A DNA stretch of 64,000 nucleotides from Syncephalis plumigaleata (Eukaryota; Zoopagomycota; Zoopagomycetes; Zoopagales; Piptocephalidaceae). The notes under the pieces are model-generated. The model was given only the letters and a program-made list of their open reading frames with translations. It was not told the DNA's origin and did no database searches. Shown in pieces: positions 36,748 through 48,589 of this stretch (the first letter of the stretch is position 1; every line of letters begins with the position of its first letter). Both the position numbers and the translations under genes were made by a program. The stretch is taken from NCBI GenBank assembly GCA_025201365.1, contig JAIXMF010000005.1, positions 868,001 through 932,000 on the forward strand, in the 5' to 3' direction.

Positions 36748-38604
36748 ATGTATCGTTTAATTCTACACCACCTGAGCATAATATACATTTGTTTGCTTGT
36801 TCATAATTATATCGTCGATGCAAGATTTACGGTGAAAAGTCCGAACAACACGGTTGTTTCTTATTTGACCCAGGATTACATTTTGTATAACCAGCCGTAT
36901 TACAAGTATTCTGGCGTTTCCATTTATTGGCCATGGAAGAAGAATATAACTGATTGTACTATGGAACACGGAAGTAGAATCAGCAACTATACTAGTGAGA
37001 CCATTGATCAGCTGCGTTCCTCGCGCGCAACAACTATCGTTGTATCGAACTTAAGTGCTCACACGTCCGGTTGCAGAACAGTGGCCGAGGTAAGCGTCGA
37101 CTTCAATCGTAGGTATGATTGATGATTTATACTGTAGATATTAGGTTGGAAATGCAGTCGAGAAGCTGTCTCAGCAACTTGTGGACCTTGGATTCCCGCC
37201 GATTAAGCTTTTTGTTTTCATGGACACCGTCAAGCTGCTTACTCCTGATGACAGCTCGTATCGTGGAACTTGTACTCGCCTTGGTTCAGAGCAATGGCTC
37301 CATCAGTACCGGATGGGCTACCCATAATCAACGTGTCATTGTTGGACGCTCAAGCGGCAAAGTATATAACGTCCGTGTACAGTAAAGGAGCAACATTCGA
37401 GTATACTGCCGAGCAAGGCAAGTGTTATAATGATACACGCGCAGACTCAATTGCTAACGCCAACAAACAGAAGCGGGACCTTGGAATGATCTGTTTCTAT
37501 CGGCTGGCTATAGTGCATACAAATGGCTTCTATTTCTTTTGGTACTATCGAACATGCCTTAATCCAATATTATCTAACCTCATTGCTCATGTGTAATTAC
37601 AGGTTATTTGCGCACTACTCTATGCATTTGCACGTCTATTCAGATTGATACAGCTATGGATACTGCCCAAGCGGTTACAGCTTAGTGTTTTTGCAATTGC
37701 ATGCCTCGCATCCATATGTAGGTGAAATGACAGGTTGACATCGAATATAACGCTGAAATGTTGCATCATACTAGCCTACTTAATGTACAATCAAATATCT
37801 CGTTTTACCTATAAAGGGATGATGATTTACTTTACCTGTTCTTTTCTAAACGATTCCACTTTATGCATAATTCTACTCTACTGGTGAGTTATACGATTAT
37901 TTCCACGCACGATACAACTGCTAAAAAGTATTGTTTACTAGGTCGATCCACGCGGCCTCTTTCTTCCCTAAACTGTTGATGCTCTGCTTTAGAACCGGTG
38001 TATTCCTGAATCTCTTCCTACAGATCCTTAGCTTTATAATTTACGTACTGCTCTACAGCAATCAAATTGCCTTTGTCGAAGGCTCATGGGTCAGCTTTAT
38101 GTACGATTACTCCCAGTTTATTACGTATTCGATTAATATTGTTACATTCGGAACATTCAGTAAGTAGTAGTATGGTTAATGTTGATAGCACTGCTAATCC
38201 GTTATATATTTGCCAGTCATTTGGTTCGCATATAGTATGCATAAATTACGACAACATTCGGAGGCACGTTCCAAATTCCTTCAGGTAATGCAGATTCAGA
38301 TAGATAGATAGATACACACACACAAGATATTCATGTTCATTTGTTTTGTTTGTTTTTTTAGTTGCTTCTATTCTCCATCACGGCCTGTTTTGTATACGTC
38401 TTTATTCTTACGTACAGCGCCATTGCACGATACAAAGAAACGCACAACATCGCCCCATCATATAGGCTAGTGTTTTCTTTCATAGTTATGGAGGATGCAA
38501 TGTTTTTCGTACAATCGACTGTGTGTCTTACGGTACTTGGAATAATGTGGCCTACGCAACGTAGTAATAAGCGTATCATAATAGAGGCAACAATCCACGA
38601 ATGA
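36748..38604 (+). CDS. Secreted-ectodomain seven-span membrane protein (copy 1), unknown family
   Basis: Starts MYRLILHHLSIIYICLLVHN, a signal peptide. The ectodomain (about 190 aa) contains YLTQDYILYNQPYYKYSGVS, YWPWKKNITDC, SGCRTVAEVGNAVEKL and PIINVSLLDA; Cys and N-glycosylation sites (NIT, NYT) fit extracellular folding. Seven hydrophobic segments follow over several exons: WLLFLLVIICALLYAFARLF, LSVFAIACLASI, then YFTCSF...IILLYW, LFLQILSFIIYVLLY, YSINIVTFGTFSVIWFAYSM, LLLFSITACFVYVFILTY and VQSTVCLTVLGIMW. The topology (signal, folded ectodomain, 7TM) recalls GOST/lung-7TM and GPCR-like sensors but I match no named family. The first exon ends at 37089; intron 37418-37470 uses a GC donor. 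One base seems lost near 37278. The next gene is a paralogue. Confidence 0.65.
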
Positions 38605-39159
38605 ACTCGTGTGATCTAAGCAATAATTACAAAAAACGATACAGCCAATGCTCTTACAACAATGCTCATTCCAAACGATGGCGATATTGTGTCACCATAC
38701 TAATAGATAACTTATTATTATAAACATTATTGTCAATTCTATTTATCTTATATACCTACGTAATAAACAATGCTGTCTTGACAAACGAAAGCGATTATTA
38801 AGCAAGTAGTATCATAAAGTAAACGAACTAGCCGGTAAGGCGTATATCATTCAGGTAATAATCATTATAAAAATACCCTTCAAAAAATAGATGTCGCTTT
38901 ATACGACATTTGTACAAATCCCTAAATACCCTTTACTTACAATAGCGAACTAGGCTAACAATCAATTGTCGACTGCTCTATTAATAGGGAATAAGCACAA
39001 AGAGCAGAAACCGGTATTATTTCTTTGTATCGATCACAATGAAATAATCTACACATCGTCAAAGGCAGTATATATTGCGCGTATTCAGCCCAAGTATCTC
39101 AACCGCCAATTTAACTAGCACTCTTGCATATTATCCATTTCATTAGCATTTATATCAGC
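38605..39159. other. Intergenic between the two seven-span paralogues
   Basis: AT-rich, with no gene seen. Contains AATAAA near 38761. Confidence 0.4.
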
Positions 39160-41204
39160 ATGCATATTTTAAAGCAAATTTATTTGTCATTCGCAGCATA
39201 CACATTGCTAGCTGTCGGAAGCTACGTTGCTAATGCAAAACTAACAATACTCAAGGACGATGGTACAACCGCGACATATCCTACATCTGATTATTTCCTG
39301 TATAATCAGCCCTACTATCATGTATATGGACTTGGTCTGCACTGGGCATGGTTAGAGGATGAAGGCGATTGCTCCTTAATGACTAGTGATTTATTTAAAT
39401 ACATCGATGATAATATCGTGGAAGAATTAAGAATGATAGGAAACACCACGATTACCATGACGTTGGATGATGCTTATAATGCTGGTTGCACTACAATAGC
39501 AGAGGTATGTAGCAATGCGTATATAAACGTATGTCATTCGGCCATTAGTGCTAATAATGGTTTACATTAGATTGGAATGGCTGTTGATAAATTGGCCGAG
39601 GAATTCGTTAAGACTAATAAACCGCCCATCACGCAGATCATTCTGCTAGCACCATCCGGTGTACCCATAGACTACGAGATGTGGGGTCCAGATGAATTGT
39701 GCTATTGGTCGACTGGTCCTTCCGGAATATCTGAAGGACCACCGTCAATTAATATTGCCCTACTGAGTCCATCGGCTACCGAAGCATATAACATCGATAC
39801 TTCGAATCCATTCGCTTATTACGAACTAGAACAAGGTCGGTAGTACACTGCCTATTAGCATAGTAGCACTAAAGTATCTATAGAACCAGGTGTTTGGAAT
39901 GAATTGTATCTGTCGGCCGGATACATTGCATATAAATGGACATTATGTGCATTGGTAATTTTCAGTAAACCTCGAAACGACTCTCCATCTAACTCTATGA
40001 TTTACACACACCATAGATTATTTGCGCATTGTTGTATACGTTTGCACGTCTATTTCGACTGATACAGTTGAAGGTGAAACTACATAGGCTACGACTTGCT
40101 GCTTTTGCCATGGCATCCATCGCTGCCATTCGTAAGTAATATATATATATATATATATATTCAAGGCTAATGTAAAACTTCTTAGTGTTTTTACTACAAA
40201 TGTTCTTTCCAGAAAATACATATAAAGGAGTTATGGTGCGCATGAACTTGGTTATCTCTGGCATTTTAGCATTGGATATGATTTTATTATACTGGTAAGG
40301 CAGAGTATTGCTATTATTACGATTGTTGTTGTTTGTTTATTTCTTTACTTATCATTTTACATTAGGTCATCCTACGGGGAAACACTATTCTCAAAGATAT
40401 CCTTGATAGGCTTTAGGATTGCCATTGCCATCAATGCACTTATAGGAATCATTATTTATGTGGCGGGGAATTTGGCCGTAAACAATGTATTTGAGTTTCA
40501 TGATAGATTTGCTTATGCCGTGGATATCATGAAACTAGTTGCTTCCATTGTTAATTTCGTTATATTCGGTGGTTTCGGTAAGTGTTATTGATGACGTAAG
40601 TGCAACTACTAAAATACCGCGGTATAATAGTTATTTGGTTCTCGTACAGTATGTATAAAGTACGCCGACATCCAAAAGCACTCGCTCGTTTTACTCAGGT
40701 AATTAAACGTGATCCCGCGTAATATCCACGCTAATCTATCCTACATAGCTTATTTTATTTTCAACAACTGCTCTACTTATGTACATGAGCATACTAATAC
40801 TGACGATTATAGCGACATATTACATTTACAATACGGGAATATTACCACGTCAACTGATCTTTGCCACCTCCATCATTAACGAACTTGTACTCTCCGTACA
40901 CTCACTTGTCTGCCTTGCAATTCTTGGCGTATATTGGCCACGACTCGATGAGTCCACTTTACATACGGTGACAGCTTCACGAACACCACTTGATGGGTTA
41001 ACCACCATTGGAGGTGATACGACAATGCAAGATTCTTCTGAAGAATCGAAATCGAACGACAATTACCTTGGTGTACCTAGACCGCTAAGGAAACGACCCT
41101 CCAGCATTATAGAATGCGAGACCATCACGGTTGAAGTGGTCGCTGAACCAAGTAAGAAGGGCAGCGTTAGTTCAATCATATCCTCGTATAATAATGACTT
41201 GTAA
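39160..41204 (+). CDS. Secreted-ectodomain seven-span membrane protein (copy 2), unknown family
   Basis: Paralogue of the preceding gene in tandem. The start MHILKQIYLSFAAYTLLAVG gives a signal peptide (39160). Shared features: YPTSDYFLYNQPYYHVYGLG, HWAWLEDEGDC, AGCTTIAEIGMAVDKLAEEF, an INIALLSPSATEAY strand and the GVWNELYLSAGYIAYKW entry into the first helix. Helices: LYTFARLFRLIQL region, LAAFAMASIAAI, VISGILALDMILLYW, IAIAINALIGIIIYVAGNLA, IVNFVIFGGFVIWFSYSMY, LLMYMSILILTIIATYYIY and VLSVHSLVCLAILGVYWP. A cytosolic tail of about 80 residues, rich in Ser/Thr/Asp, ends SIISSYNNDL and is missing in copy 1. Introns lie at equivalent points. The frame needs no repair. Function unknown; the ectodomain suggests sensing or binding outside the cell. 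Confidence 0.65.
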
Positions 41205-41313
41205 TAAACATAATATGTTTCGCTAATTTATCAAAGATTCTTTCACCACTCTACTTTAATCTCGTTCAAGTTGCACCTGACTCGTTTACCTATACTACAC
41301 TACTGTTGTTGTC

Positions 41314-42743
41314 ATGCATCCCACTATTAAACAAGGTTTAAGTATGCAAGGAATTACCTTGCGCAAGATTAATGGTCGTAATTATCGTTTGCACACTGCC
41401 ACGTTGAATAATGTACGCGAACTAGCGTTGCCAACATGCATATACAACACTAACTATCGCGTATCTACCGTAATGACCAGTGTAAACCGGAGAACGAGGA
41501 TAGCAATACGGAAGAAATCGAGCAGTGCAACACGATAACTCTACATGTTGATGTAGCGGAAACCTCCATTGGTGCCATTATCGGTCGACAGGGAGAGACA
41601 ATCCGCAAGTTGGAGCAGCAACATCGCGTTAGTATAAACATTCCAAACAGTGGCAACCCAAGAGATATCAGTAAGTAGCGTTGGTATACTCGCTAATTGA
41701 TGCTCACCCGCTAATTGATGCGCATGCTTAGCGATACAAGGCACGCAACAAGCCGTTGCCAATGCTCACAAGGCGATAAATAAGAAAGTACGATGAATAC
41801 TCGTTAATTGCATTGGCATGTTTCATTGACGATGATCTCCTAATTAGATAGCGCCCAAGCTAAGGCCCTCCCACTTTATTTCACTTCCGTTCTACGATAC
41901 TAATTTCCAACAAAAAGTGGTGGAACTTCAGGAAAAGCTATTACATGCAGTTAACGATGAAACGAGTGTCAACGGTGATATACGCACAAATAGCACCGAC
42001 AAGTCCATCTACATTAAGCCAGAATACCTTCATCTTACGTTGGGTGTTCTCTTACTGAATAGTAAAGAGAAGGTTAAACAGGCGGTCGATATATTGGAAG
42101 GGTCATCGGCGGAAATAGCGAAGATATTGGATAACCAGCCATTGTCGGTAGAAATCAGTAATTTAAAACTGATGAAAGGAGCTCCTGGTAGGTATTAGCA
42201 AAGAACAGCAACAACAATTATTATTATTATTGATTAACAATCATGCAGATCAAGCTCATGTTATGTATCTCGATGCAAGGGATCCCGCAGGAACTAATAA
42301 ATTATCACAAACGAGCGGTAAGCATCAAGTGGTGTACAACAGAGTAAATGATCATTTCAATACTAACTACGATGATGTTAGCATTACTTCGTGAACGATT
42401 TCATCAGGCAGGACTATTACTAGAGGCGGAAAGATCATTAAAAGTAAGTCTTAATGACAACTAGCTGGGCATGATTATCAGTGTGAGAATACATTATTAA
42501 CTTGATACGTCTTTGCTTTACAAGTTACACTTGACGATCATCAACACTACGAAACGAAGTAAGACCGAGCCAACCCAACGAAAAGACTTTCTTCGTATGC
42601 CATTCCGTGCCACTGAAATGTTACAATTGTACGGTTCCTATGAACTGGGTGTTTTCCCATGTCCAACAATCGAGGTAGCACGTATGGGCAGTCGTTCACC
42701 AGTACATGGTGGTTATATCGCCGAGGGCTCTATCTCTGTTTAA
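41314..42743 (+). CDS. ASCC1-like protein (KH domain plus 2H phosphoesterase-like domain)
   Basis: Homologue of activating signal cointegrator complex subunit 1, linked to ribosome-quality control and alkylation repair in animals. A KH domain reads VAETSIGAIIGRQGETIRKL with the GxxG loop (GRQG), then EQQHRVSINIPNSG and TIQGTQQAVANAHKAI. The C-terminal 2H/AKAP7-type domain begins LRPSHFISLPFYDTNFQQKV, with the first H.T motif in PEYLHLTLGVLLLN, then KPL-like NQPLSVEISNLKLM, DQAHVMYLDA and the second H.T in KLHLTIINTTKR. It ends GGYIAEGSISV, as in the family. About six short introns. One base appears lost near 41497 (an A run), at the join between the N-terminal segment and the KH domain. The N-terminal 60 residues are not conserved. 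Confidence 0.85.
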
Positions 42744-43449
42744 TATCAGTATCAGTAGCAATAAGTGATAGTAATTTGTTAATAAACAATCACGTGTATA
42801 TACACTCTACGTAGTAGCTACATCCTTGGTATGTCTTGTGTGTACAAATAGACGGAAATAGTCCATTTCAGGCAATCCTCCTATTTATCCGTAGTTCCGT
42901 ATTTGATGTTTTATTACATCTCCATGTGAACTCTTTACAATGCCACCTTCCTCCTCCACCTCCTCCTCACAACCGTCCTCTATTTATTATTGGCATTGCA
43001 ATTCTGAATCACTTTATTTTCTATGGTTTTTCGTCTTTGTTCGTTGTCTTAGAAAGAAACGCATACACAATATTGTCCGCTTGGTGTTTTATTTAAGTCT
43101 TAACTGCGATAGTGGCGATAACGGTGTTATCTGATTCAACTACGGTTGCAGTTTCATAACACGTAAACACACGCTAGGGAAAAATAGCTGCAGTACAATT
43201 AATTATCATTATCATATTATCGTATACTATTACTATTATTATTACGCTCATTCCTTCTATTCCTATGAATTGCCTATTCTTGAGACGTAGTCTTATTGTT
43301 TAGTAATATTAATTGTCAATCACTTCGCTAAGCTTAAGTAGTTGTTCAACTATCCGCCATATTGCATATCCAATTGGTTTGGCTGTAGTTTCGTCGTGAG
43401 ACGGAATAACACGCTAGCCATACTAGCGCGCACACACGCACACCACAAC
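42744..43449. other. Intergenic, upstream of the CSC1-type channel
   Basis: AT-rich with a CCTCCTCCACCTCC run near 42947-42965. ORFs here have no recognisable content. Confidence 0.45.
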
Positions 43450-46400
43450 ATGCCCTCGCCAGTATCTCGATTAATCTCGTCGCGTTCCATTGGATTAATC
43501 ATTATTCTTACTATATGTTTTATTCAAATTACCTGTGTCATTGGCCAATCCATTACATCTACCAATGATAATGCACCATTATTGACAAACATCGAATCAG
43601 ATCCTCTTACGAGAAATGATCTAATACTCGATGAGGATGATAATAATTTTACATCACGACAAGTCACGGCACAAGCAACTACAAATCATACATCTTCATC
43701 GAATGTACGTAAACTCGAGGTACCAAGTTGGTTTCCGGGAGAGCAGCAAACGAGTGTCAACAATTCCACCGCGGCATTCACCACTTCTTTAACTGTTAAC
43801 CTTGTAGTCGGCCTGATTCTCTATCTAATATTTTCACTAGTTCGACCATGGAACGTCTATTACTACGCGCCACGTATGATTGCCAAATACGTGCGTGCAC
43901 CTCGTACTATCACTGGTCAGTTTTACCACTGGGTAATCGTAACTATTCGAACACCGGATCGTGAACTATTGCGTAATGCTGGATTGGATGCCTACATGTT
44001 TCTGCGGTACTTGAGGCTGGCACGTAAACTATTTATTATCTACTGTATCATTGGCCTTCCCACAATGATGCCATTGAACGTGATAAAGCAGGGAAATCTC
44101 GAGGGTGTACGCGAATGGACGGTGGCCAACGTAACGCATCCACGACGCTTTTGGGGTCATGTTATTTGCTCGTATCTATTTGTCGGTAAGCTTTCCTCAT
44201 TTATTAGTGCATATTGTATTTTGATTTTGATTGCCACAACTAATACGGATCATCTAGGTATTGCGCTATTCTACATGGTACGAGAGATGAACGTATATAC
44301 ACGACTACGTCATGCCTATCTTACCTCACCCGCCTATCGTAAACGACCTGAAGCGACCACCATGCTTATCACGGGTTTACCGGCTAAAATTCAATTTGAT
44401 CAAGAGCGTCAGCTACAGAATATTTATGACAAGGTACCGGCGGTCTACGCTCAGTACTGACTGTACGTCGATCCGTACAAGTTGGTATGGCGAAAACACG
44501 ACGAGACAAGCTTCATCAACAATTGGAGAAGGCCATTTGTCATTATGTAGCCACGGGTGTTCGACCACAAGTATCGCGGTATGGATGGCCGTTTAAGCGA
44601 CATCGAACAACACCCGTGGAACCATCGCAATCACCTATCGTCGATAATAGTCGTACAATCGTGAATGAGTCGCAAGTACTTGCCGCTGATGAATTGGCAA
44701 CTACGTTGGATCGATCTAAATCAGCGCCTGATACGGCATTTTATACCGAGAAAGCACAAACATTGTCAAAGATCAATGAGGTAACCGGTGCAGGCATCAC
44801 GCGTAAATCCGACATTTACTCCTCGCCAGAATCCGGTGAAAGTGGCGGCATCCCACCGAATGGACAGCAGCATGATACAACACAGACAGGCAATGATCAA
44901 TTGCTTGATCCATCACACGACTTGATCATGAATTTAGCGCTGAAACTTCGTCAACAAGAGCGTGAACTTGAGAAAGTACGCAACAAAGCCAATAGTCAGT
45001 CGACGCGTTTTCACATTGCCTCGACGGCATTCTTGCGTTTTCGCAATCAGTTAGGAGCTCAATTGGCCGCGCAATCAGTCGGATTTGGCGCACCATTAAG
45101 AGGATGGCCTAGATTCGTGGGTGTTCGCGCTGAAGATGTGATATGGCGGAATCTACGCGTACTACGATGGGAGCGCTGGATACGTAAAGGCATTAGTTTT
45201 GCGGCCAGTTTCCTACTTACTCTATTTTGGGCCGCTCTAGGTGAGTGCCACAATGCGCAACTCGACTAGTAGTTACTGTTTACTAACATGACATTGTTCC
45301 ATCTATCTAGTGACATTGACGAGTTCGGTGGCTACACTATCCTCGCTTTCAAACGTATTGCCATTCCTTAAACCTATGCTTGATCTACCAAAACCAATAC
45401 TGGGCGTCATTGAGGGTATTGTACCTCAGGCGATTATTTTCTTTCTAATGGCATTCGTTCCCTATATTCTCTATTGTAGGTGGTTTTACTTTGTTGTCAT
45501 TTTGACTATAACCATGGATAACTTACTAATCTTGTCATATGCTATGCCATCTATTCCACTAGTCTTGTCTATTTTCGAGGGAACACCGTTATATTCACGT
45601 GTCTATCTTACCTTAATGCAACGATATTTTCTATTTCAGGTAAGCATGTCATTAACTATTATCGTATTATTACAGCAACTCTAATATAAATGTACATATA
45701 TATCTCTTTTTAGTTAATTAATATCCTCTTGGTTGGTACATTTGCTGGCACCATTTTTACAACATTGTCCTCGTTGATTAATCAACCTACATTGACATTG
45801 ACCATCTTGGCTCAAGCAATGCCAAACTCATCTACATTCTTTATTAATTATGTGGTGTTATTGTCGCTTTTTGGCTCGGCCAAAGAACTACTACGTATTC
45901 CCACCTTACTTGTTCGATGGTTACGTCGTCCATTTACACGATTCGATACGCCGCGTAAAGTTTTACAACGACGTCGACTACCGGAAATGGAGTGGGGCCG
46001 TATTTACCCGAATGCGGCACTCATATTTTGTACAGGTAAACCGCAAGGAACAATATAGTTTAGCTTGTGTATGATGTATATTGAACAAAAATAACTAATA
46101 ATAAACGATGCGTTAGGTTATGTCTACTCTACGATAGCGCCACTCATTCTACCATTCGTAGTCATCTACTTCACCTTGCATCATATTGTATTCCGGTATC
46201 AATTCCTTTACGTGTACGCGTCACATCGTGGATCGGCGGCACGAGCATTCCCGAAAGCCATCTCGCATATGTTCGCCGGTATCTACATTCAACAGCTTAC
46301 GCTAATGGGTATTATGATTCTGCATAAACAAGTGGCGCTTAGTATTGTTCAAGGTCTACTGTTTGTATTTACACTACTGGCACATGTATACATGAGCAAA

Positions 46401-48356
46401 GGATTTGGCATGCGCGGTGGAGGTCTTGTCGAATATATTCCGCTGGAGACATTGGCCAACGTCGAGGATCAAGAGTTACAAGGGTTACGCTCGCCAGAAC
46501 ATGAAACCCTAAACTACGACGAGGATATTACGAGTTATTACGGACCGACAAACTATGCAGGCCAACAAAGCCAAATAAGCGATACAGGTCAAGAGCAGCA
46601 GCAACAGCAACAGCAGCAAGTTAACGGTAAAGAGACGGTGATACCACCACCACCACCACCAACATCGGCGAGCAATTGGATCGAGAGAGGCAATGTGGCC
46701 GGTATCAATCTGGACTTGGTCAGTGCCATGAATCATACGACGGTGATGGAGGTGCACGATTTGATCAATGTATTCGCGGAATCCAGTCGTCAGCGACGCT
46801 ACCAGCAACCGGTTAGTTATCGTTCATCGTTGGAAGTGGTGACGAAAGATCCATCTGCCAAGGCAGCTGGTAAGCAACCTGCCACTGGGAGATTATCAAC
46901 AAGACGTGGTCTACATAAGGAGGAACTGCAAGAGGCAGCCTATGAACTAGGCGAGCTAGAAGCATCGATGGACACGAACGATCGTCGTGTGAAACCGGGT
47001 ACAATGACACCAGCTCAAATAGAAGAGGCCGTAGAAATGGAACTCATCATCGAAGGGGAACTAGGAGAATGGGACGGCATGGATCAAGCGACGATAGATG
47101 AGGCCATTGAACGTGTTAGCGATGATAGTTTATCGCCATTAGCTGATCATACAGTATCTATACCGGATATGATGTCATCAACCGAAGATACAATGGCTGG
47201 TGTAGCGGCACGACTTGAGGCACTACGTAAAAATGAACCTCTACACGATGGTGTTGTCCCGCTGCAAACGACAACACTGACAACGACAGACTCATCACCA
47301 TCGGGATCATTACCCTCACCATCTGCACTAGCAATGGCACTGCCATCCTCTTCTCAATTCGATGAAGCTACCACGGAAATCGAACCGTCATCGAATTTCG
47401 GTCTATTTCCACATGCTGGCACTATTCTAGTTGAAACGACCACGATATCCCATGCCAATAGGTCAGCTGCACAACAACCTACAATTGTAAGGTCTGACTC
47501 CAATGGCCATATCATAAACATGGAACAATCGGCAGTCAATGCTACATCTACGCAATCCTACGTAGTTGCAGTATCAGGTCGTGATGAAGGAACGAGGTCA
47601 CCTGCATCTCGAACACCCCACAGACATGGAGGTGCAGAGACACCGCAAAGATACGTGCGTCAACAGCAGAATTATCTTCCACGACGATATAGCATGGAAG
47701 AAGAGAGGAAAGGCTACGATCTAGGAGGAGGAGGAGGAGGAGGATCTTCTCGTCAACAATTATTATTAGCATCTCATCATCAACAGCAACAACAGCAGCA
47801 ACAACGATTGTCTAGATCGGCTAGACAGTCACTATCCATTAGAGTACCCGGTAGGGATACCCTATATCCATCTGCACTATCCACTAGTATGACAAGTAAT
47901 GGCGATATGCCCGATCTATCCATTCATTCACCGAGTATTCGTCGAGGAGGACGACATCGCACGTTTACCGCGAATACAGAAGGGGAATACGACGAGCAAA
48001 GCATGGATGAACAACACTGGGAAAGCGATGCTGGCGAGGAAGCTCTACGCGATCAGTATACACGTCCACGATTCAGACGTAGACCACCGGTAATCTGGGT
48101 GCCACGAGACGAGGCGGGTCTAGCCGAGCAGGAATGTCAACGTATGCTTGCATTAGGCATCCCTGCTACTTGTGTAGATGCTGAACTGCATAAGAAAGGT
48201 CGTAAACAACACATTGCAATCAGTCGAATGGATGCACCCACTACTGTACCACTACCACCACCTGCTACAACACAACCAGCAAGAGTTACAGAATCCCAAC
48301 CAGCGATACAAACATCATCACCATTATTGTCTTCACATTTAAAAGGTCAAAAATAA
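43450..48356 (+). CDS. CSC1/TMEM63-type channel with very long polyQ cytosolic tail
   Basis: CSC1/OSCA/TMEM63 proteins are osmo- and mechano-sensitive cation channels of the plasma membrane. Start chosen at MPSPVSRLISSRSIG (43450), with a signal-like hydrophobic segment near residues 15-33. Six exons (43450-44185, 44258-45240, 45311-45475, 45563-45639, 45714-46035, 46117-48356). Core features: LTVNLVVGLILYLIFSLVRP, NAGLDAYMFLRYLRL, MMPLNVIKQG, RPEATTMLITGLPAK, a cytosolic RRM-like loop and GFGAPLRG.PRFVGVRAEDVIW, then helices, IFEGTPLYSRVYLTLMQRYF, PNSSTFFINYVVLLS and LHHIVFRYQFLYVY. After about residue 900 comes an unusual tail of about 650 residues with QQQQQQQQ twice (near 46600 and 47786), poly-Gly and Pro runs, and a late motif PPVIWVPRDEAGL shared with the second CSC1 gene. 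One base seems lost near 44434 (a G run). Confidence 0.9.
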
Positions 48357-48589
48357 TCATTAAGAATAACACTACCTATATCTTTTTGTATTATAATCAT
48401 CATTAAATACGGTTTATTATGATCAAGTGTTGTGGTTGGTGTAGTTGTATCAAGTAATAAAATAAAGCATACATATATTACATGCACTATCGCATGTAAA
48501 TAGAATAAAAAGGCATTGAAAGAAAAGAGAGAGAGAGAGAGAGAAGTAAAAAGAAATGAGATGAGCGCAAATGATTGATCTATCATCAT
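48357..48589. other. Convergent 3' gap
   Basis: Convergent 3' flank of two genes; a GA repeat lies at about 48527-48543. Confidence 0.5.
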
